A program made the translations under genes and the position numbers. Under the pieces are notes generated by a model. The model did not search any database, was not told the origin of the DNA, and was given only the letters and a program-made list of their open reading frames with translations. DNA of 35,648 nt from Myxococcota bacterium. GTDB taxonomy: Bacteria; Myxococcota_A; Polyangia; Fen-1088. This document shows positions 31,518 through 35,648 of the stretch, one piece after another (position 1 is the stretch's first letter; each line of letters starts with the position of its first letter). The stretch lies in NCBI GenBank assembly GCA_025934105.1, contig JAICYS010000025.1, positions 1 to 35,648 on the forward strand, given 5' to 3'.

Positions 31518-32732
31518 TCAGCGCGACCAGGGGGCCCCGGCGCGGACCTGGCAGACCTCCAGGTACCGCGCGGCCGGCCAATGCAGCGGCGTGGGATAAT
31601 CCGGCGGAAGTCCGCCCAGCTCCAGCAGAAGACCGTCGCGCTGGGCCAGCGCCAGGCCGGCGGCGACGTGCTTGAGAACGGTCGGGCCGCCGTGCGTGTT
31701 CGACGAGATCCAGAGGTGGCCGCCCTCGTCCGGCAGAACGGCGCAGGCCGCCGCGATGAGGTCGGGATAGTCGCGCTTTTGCGCCCAGAGGGACGCGCGC
31801 GCGCCCGACACCGTGGGCGGGTCCAAAATGACGACGTCGTGCGAGATGCCGCGGGCCCGCTCGGCCTCCAGGAACCGGAACACGTCCGACACTTCCCACC
31901 GGTGCGCGCCGGCGTCCAGGCCGGAGAGGGCGAAGTTGGCGCGCGCCCAGGCCAGCGGACCGGCCGCCAGATCCACGCTGGTCACCGCGGCGGCCCCGGC
32001 GCGCGCGGCGGCCACCGACAGCGCGCCGGTGTACGCGAACGTGTTCAGCACCCGCTTGCCGCGGACGAACCGCGCCAGCCCGGCGCGGTGCTCGCGCATG
32101 TCCGTGAACAGGCCGACGTTGATGCCGCCGCGCAGGTGAACCTCGTACGGGACCCCTCGCTCGAGGACGACCAGCTTGTCGGGCGGCGCCTCGCCGACCA
32201 CGTCGTCCTTGGCCCGCTCGGGCGTGTTGCCGCTCCCTTTGAGGCGCGTCTTCAGCACCACGCCGCGCACGGGCAGCCCGGCCTCGGCCAGCAGCTCCAT
32301 CGCGCACTGGGCGAGGAGCCGCGCGTGGCCCAGCAGACCACGTGACAGCGCGGTGACGACGGCAAACCGGCCGTACACGTCGGCCGCCAAGCCGGACAGC
32401 CCGTCGCCCTCGCCGTTCAGCAGCCGGTAGGCCGATTCGCCGTCCGCCAGGCCCAGCGTCCGCCGCAGCGCCAGCGCCGCGCGCAGCATGCCGCGCATGA
32501 AGGCGGCGTCGGGGCTCCGGCTGTCTTCGCCGTGCGACCAGATCCGCACGACCTCGTTCTCGGGGTCCGCCACGCCGGCCGCGTGCGTCTTGCCCTGCGC
32601 GTCGAGCAGGCGCACGGGACGCCCGGGCTCGAGGTCGCGCGTGGACTGAAGATCGGACAGCAAGAGCTGCGGCGGCCGGGCCAGCAGGCGCTGCTGGCCG
32701 GCGGGCGTCAGGGAAACCCCGAGGAGCGGCAT
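31518..32732 (-). CDS. RlmI-like class I SAM-dependent rRNA (cytosine-C5) methyltransferase
   Basis: The protein is 404 aa, close to the 396 aa of E. coli RlmI. I start at MPLLGVSLTPAGQQRL (ATG complement 32730-32732), because the ORF-track extension is antisense to the FG-GAP gene. An N-terminal PUA-type RNA-binding domain (about 1-75) ends with VADPENEVVRIWS; a middle domain (about 85-190) includes RLLNGEGDGLSGLAADVYG, typical of this family (E-G-D-x-L-PGL-x-VD-x-Y). The Rossmann methyltransferase part has NVGLFTDMREHR, VLNTFAYTGALSVAAARAGA (SAM loop), SVDLAAGPLAWARANFALSG and the catalytic-loop DVVILDPPTVSG. It likely methylates 23S rRNA, a housekeeping role unrelated to arabinose. It is divergent from the FG-GAP gene with 115 nt between. 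Confidence 0.88.
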   Translation of the reverse strand: MPLLGVSLTPAGQQRLLARPPQLLLSDLQSTRDLEPGRPVRLLDAQGKTHAAGVADPENEVVRIWSHGEDSRSPDAAFMRGMLRAALALRRTLGLADGESAYRLLNGEGDGLSGLAADVYGRFAVVTALSRGLLGHARLLAQCAMELLAEAGLPVRGVVLKTRLKGSGNTPERAKDDVVGEAPPDKLVVLERGVPYEVHLRGGINVGLFTDMREHRAGLARFVRGKRVLNTFAYTGALSVAAARAGAAAVTSVDLAAGPLAWARANFALSGLDAGAHRWEVSDVFRFLEAERARGISHDVVILDPPTVSGARASLWAQKRDYPDLIAAACAVLPDEGGHLWISSNTHGGPTVLKHVAAGLALAQRDGLLLELGGLPPDYPTPLHWPAARYLEVCQVRAGAPWSR

Positions 32733-32847
32733 GCGCCCATCATGTCTCGGCCGTCCCGGAAGCGCGACGCGCCTGCCCGCGCGGCGAATTGTTGGACACC
32801 TTGTGCTCGAGCGACGCGAACGCAGATTCGCGAACCGGAGGTGGGCC

Positions 32848-34485
32848 ATGCGAACACGGTGTGTCGGACGGACTCTCGGCTTGTTCGGGACGTTTCTGGG
32901 GGGACTGGCGTGCGGGGGCGGGCCCGGCGACGGTTCGCCCCAATCGGCGCCGGAGGTGGCGGTCGCCAGCGCGGCGGTGGCGCCGGCGCCGGTTCGCGCC
33001 ATCGCCCCGCTGTCCGGGTCGCTGGCGGGGGCGCCGCGGCCACGGTTCCGCGTGATCGGCGCGCGGCTGGCCCGGGTGCAGATTTGTGCCGATCGCGCCT
33101 GCCGGCGCCCGCTGCAGGAGTTCGTCGCGCCCGGCGGCGCGGGCCGACCGCCGTTTCCGCTGGCGAGGAACGTGGTGTTCTGGCGCGCCCGCGCCGGACT
33201 GGCCGATCCGCGCGCGCCCTGGACGCCGGTCTGGGAGCTGTTCGTGCCACCGGGCGGGAGCGCCCCCGACGCCACGCGCGGGCTGCGCCTGGATGTCGAC
33301 GGCGACGGCTTCGCGGACGCGGCCGTCCGCGACCAGAACGATGACGCGGGCACCGATCGCTTGCACGTGTACCGCGGCGGCGCCGGCGGGCTCGATCCGG
33401 CCAGTGACACCGTGCTGGCCCTCGACACCACGCACTTCGGGGTGCCCGCCATCAGCGCCGGCGACGTCAACGGCGACGGGTTCGGCGACCTGGCCGTGAG
33501 CGACGGACGCGGGCTGGTCGTTTACGGCGGCTCCCGGACGGGGCTCTCACCGACGCCTCTGTCGGCCACGCCCCCGCCGGCCGGCATCCAACCGTTCGAC
33601 TTCGGATTCCATCTGGTGGCGGGCGGCGACGTCAACGGCGACGGCTATGGCGACGTGTTCGCGGACGGCGACGAGCAGCACGTCTGGCTCTACCTGGGCT
33701 CGCCGAGCGGACTGGCGGCCACTCCGGCCTGGACGCTGGATCGCACCAACACCGGCCGATTCGTGCTGCTGTCGACCGCCGCCGATCTGAACGGCGACGG
33801 GTTCGCGGACCTGGTCGTCGAGGACTTCGGACCCGGCGGCGCGGTCCAGGGCTTCCGGGTCTTCCACGGCGGCGCGGCCGGCCTGGAATCGCCGGCGGCG
33901 GGCACGCTGGTGACGCGGCCCCAGCTTCCGTGGGCGACGGCCGGCGACGTGAACGGCGACGGCGTCCCCGACCTGGTGACCTCGGAGGTCACGGAGCTCG
34001 CCTTCTTCCCGGGCGGCCCGGCGTTCCCACCGGCGGCGCCGGCCGAAGTGGTCGCGACCCCCAACCGCGAGCTGCCGCTGCAGCTGGCCGACTTCGACGG
34101 TGACGGGCGCGCCGATCTGGCGGCGACCACGGCCACCCAAACCAGCAACATCTACTTCACCGACGATCGCGTGGACGTCTATCGGGGAACGCCGGCCGGG
34201 TTGGCGCCCGCGCCGACGGCGACCATCCGCGAGACCGACGTGCTGCCCGACGACACGCTCAACTTCATCCAGCTCACCGCGGCCGACTTCAACCGGGACG
34301 GGCGCGACGATCTGATGGTCGGCGCCGAGGCCCCGTACCCGACCCCATTCTTCGCCACGACCACGCCGGCGGTGTTCGTGTTCGCCGGTTCGTCGCGCGG
34401 CCTCCGGACCGTGCCCGCCCTGGAGATCGCCGGCATGCCTGGGTACGCGAGCTGGGTGTCCGCCGCGGCGCCGCAGTTGCCGTGA
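32848..34485 (+). CDS. FG-GAP/VCBS-repeat secreted protein, probable lipoprotein
   Basis: The protein is 545 aa. The ATG at 32848 has GGAGG seven bases upstream; the longer ORF-track start is unlikely. The signal MRTRCVGRTLGLFGTFLGGLAC suggests a lipid Cys22. Residues about 25-145 are an Ala/Pro-rich and beta-type leader (RPRFRVIGARLARVQICADRAC resembles the short extracellular segments of other myxobacterial FG-GAP proteins). After about 150, seven calcium-loop motifs repeat at intervals of 50-80 residues: DVDGDGFAD, DVNGDGFGD, DVNGDGYGD, DLNGDGFAD, DVNGDGVPD, DFDGDGRAD and DFNRDGRDD, each followed by a hydrophobic strand and a VYxGGxxGL-like turn. This predicts a seven-bladed integrin-alpha-like propeller. 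The binding partner is unknown; adhesion or carbohydrate binding are common suggestions. Confidence 0.88.
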   Translation: MRTRCVGRTLGLFGTFLGGLACGGGPGDGSPQSAPEVAVASAAVAPAPVRAIAPLSGSLAGAPRPRFRVIGARLARVQICADRACRRPLQEFVAPGGAGRPPFPLARNVVFWRARAGLADPRAPWTPVWELFVPPGGSAPDATRGLRLDVDGDGFADAAVRDQNDDAGTDRLHVYRGGAGGLDPASDTVLALDTTHFGVPAISAGDVNGDGFGDLAVSDGRGLVVYGGSRTGLSPTPLSATPPPAGIQPFDFGFHLVAGGDVNGDGYGDVFADGDEQHVWLYLGSPSGLAATPAWTLDRTNTGRFVLLSTAADLNGDGFADLVVEDFGPGGAVQGFRVFHGGAAGLESPAAGTLVTRPQLPWATAGDVNGDGVPDLVTSEVTELAFFPGGPAFPPAAPAEVVATPNRELPLQLADFDGDGRADLAATTATQTSNIYFTDDRVDVYRGTPAGLAPAPTATIRETDVLPDDTLNFIQLTAADFNRDGRDDLMVGAEAPYPTPFFATTTPAVFVFAGSSRGLRTVPALEIAGMPGYASWVSAAAPQLP

Positions 34486-34846
34486 GCCAAGCCGGGCGGC
34501 CGGCCGGCATCCCGCCCGGAGAAGCGCCGGCCGACCAGGTCGGCCGCGGTCGGCCCGGCGAGCGCGCCGCCCCGCGCCGGGGGCTTCCGGCGCGCTCACC
34601 AGCTCGAGCGCGAGCGAGGCGGCCGGGCCGCGGCGTGCATGCGCTCCCGGCGCTGCGCGAACGCGCCTTGGCCCGCTCGAACGCGGCAGGCTCCGAAACG
34701 CCGGACGACGATCGCCGGGTCTCGCGCCTTCGTCGTCCCGGATGCCGGCGACGCAGGGCACACGTGGCGCGACGTGCTGGAGTCCGCGTCCGTGATCGGC
34801 GCGGCGTTTCGACCTCGGCCTTACGCGATCTCCGCCGGCGGCGGAA
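34486..34846. other. Gene-free stretch between convergent genes
   Basis: About 360 nt of very GC-rich DNA. Several open frames exist on both strands but they are Arg/Pro/Ala-rich with no signal, domain or ribosome-binding site. A short plus-strand piece (TWRDVLESASVIGAAF, about 34765) faintly recalls the end-of-ATPase motif of large AAA regulators and might be a decayed fragment, but the evidence is too thin for a pseudogene call. No clear terminator was seen. Confidence 0.35.
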
Positions 34847-35554
34847 CTACCGGACCACGAACGGGATCTCGAGCTCGGTGACCGCCGCGCCCTGGGGCGG
34901 AGTGTTCAGGTCCGCCCGGAACGTGACCCGCTTTTCCTTGCGGGTGGCGTTCTCGAAGTAGAGGAAGCCCGAGATCTCGCCGCCGTCCGCCAGCACGCCC
35001 TCCGGCAGGGCCATGCGCCGCATCGGGTGCGTCGGCAGGTCCTCGTCCCAGCGGGAAACCTGCCGCGCATAGAACCCGTCGTCCCGAGCCAGCGGCGCCT
35101 TCCAGGCCTCCAGCGACGGGTAGACGTCGTGCAGCCGCGGCGCCACGAAGAAGTGCGAGGCCGAATAGACCGGCGTCACCGGCGGCACGTGCGACCCCTC
35201 GGCGATCGGCGCCGGCGGCAGCGGCAGGTACTTGCGCCCGTGTCCGCCCAGGAGCGCGAACTGCTGGTACAGGATCTCGATCGGCGCGCCGCTGTGATTG
35301 ATGATGCGGACCTTCATCGGCGTCAGCCGCTCGTCCAAATCCGCGGGGGACGCGCTCCAATCGTTGGCCTCGGCGGCGATGCGGATGCCGCTGTCCTCGG
35401 CCACCGCCGCGTCTGGAGCGTTGGCGATGACGCGCGCCGTGGTGGCTGGCTGCAGCCGTCCTGCCGCGCACCCGGCCAGTCCCAGCGTCAAGAAAATCGC
35501 CATCCACGGCGCCGTCGTCAGCGATCTTGTCGTCCAAACCTGGAAAGAACGCAT
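34847..35554 (-). CDS. Lipoprotein of unknown function
   Basis: The protein is 235 aa from ATG (complement 35552-35554), MRSFQVWTTRSLTTAPWMAIFLTLGLAGC, with a good lipobox LAGC and lipid Cys29; an alternative start at 35503 (MAIFLTLGLAGC) would give too short an n-region. The mature protein begins AAGRLQPATTARV. Its central part, DERLTPMKVRIINHSGAPIEILYQQFALLG, reads as an Ig-like beta-sandwich strand pair, followed by a Pro-rich loop and an extended segment up to GEISGFLYFENATRKEKRVTFRADL and a final strand TELEIPFVVR. It resembles widely distributed hypothetical lipoproteins with a beta-sandwich, but I cannot name a family. It converges on the FG-GAP gene across a 361-nt gap. Confidence 0.75.
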   Translation of the reverse strand: MRSFQVWTTRSLTTAPWMAIFLTLGLAGCAAGRLQPATTARVIANAPDAAVAEDSGIRIAAEANDWSASPADLDERLTPMKVRIINHSGAPIEILYQQFALLGGHGRKYLPLPPAPIAEGSHVPPVTPVYSASHFFVAPRLHDVYPSLEAWKAPLARDDGFYARQVSRWDEDLPTHPMRRMALPEGVLADGGEISGFLYFENATRKEKRVTFRADLNTPPQGAAVTELEIPFVVR

Positions 35555-35594
35555 GACGCCCGAGACCAGCAAGCGCTGCACCAGGTCGCGCGGA

Positions 35595-35648
35595 TCAGAG
35601 CCCGGCGAACCCGAGCACACGCCCGATGAGCGCGCTGGCGGCCATGGC
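35595..35648 (-). CDS. Possible C-terminal end of a further minus-strand gene (cut by window edge)
   Basis: The frame reads in from the right edge and closes at TGA (complement 35595-35597), giving a hydrophobic end AMAASALIGRVLGFAGL. Nothing can be said of function. It is included because the stop lies 41 nt before the lipoprotein start, a spacing usual within an operon, but the frame could be open by chance. Confidence 0.3.
   Translation of the reverse strand, partial: AMAASALIGRVLGFAGL

Noticed and set aside
34639-34881. Small plus-strand ORF with TWRDVLESASVIGAAF, like a fragment of an AAA-type regulator
   Set aside because: The resemblance covers about 16 residues only and the rest is low-complexity, so a pseudogene call would be guesswork.

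Overview
The window looks like chromosomal DNA of a very GC-rich member of the Myxococcota, probably Polyangia-like. This rests on third-position GC bias in every real gene, many secreted proteins with long Gly/Ser (GSGG-type) linkers behind lipoprotein signals, and a MYXO-CTERM-like C-terminal sorting tail on one glycosidase. I saw no rRNA, tRNA, CRISPR array, transposase or prophage gene.

Layout. (1) 1-457, minus: the N-terminal end of an iron-type alcohol dehydrogenase and an upstream LsrG/ABM-fold protein, overlapping by GTGA. (2) 585-5092, plus: a GT2 glycosyltransferase and two large multi-pass membrane proteins of GT-C character. (3) 5103-6989, minus: the first of four GH54 alpha-L-arabinofuranosidases. 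(4) 7145-10681, plus: four overlapping genes for the two halves of a split transketolase, an ArnC/GtrB-like GT2 and an SDR. (5) 10935-14823, plus: araB-araA-araD, coupled by ATGA overlaps. (6) 14919-19937, plus: GH54 copy 2, an outer-membrane beta-barrel protein, a stand-alone LuxR-type HTH protein and GH54 copy 3. (7) 20168-24463, minus: a membrane-anchored unknown, a small secreted unknown and a fused membrane/spermidine-synthase-like/repeat protein, with three copies of a 76-78-nt CTAG-bounded structured repeat around them. (8) 25088-30031, plus: exported aldose 1-epimerase, GH39-like glycosidase with a MYXO-CTERM-like tail, and GH54 copy 4. (9) 29994-32732, minus: an orphan histidine kinase and an RlmI-like methyltransferase. 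(10) 32848-34485, plus: an FG-GAP repeat protein. (11) 34847-35648, minus: a lipoprotein and the tail of another gene.

How it may work. Regions 3 and 5-8 form an arabinose-polysaccharide utilisation locus. Cell-surface or secreted GH54 and GH39 enzymes would release arabinose, a beta-barrel protein could admit it, an exported mutarotase could equilibrate the anomers, and AraA/AraB/AraD would convert it to D-xylulose 5-phosphate, a transketolase substrate. The four GH54 paralogues all keep the catalytic residues and the vicinal disulfide but lack the usual C-terminal arabinose-binding CBM42. Two instead carry an N-terminal domain with ten aligned cysteines that I do not recognise. No inner-membrane arabinose transporter or AraC regulator is in the window.
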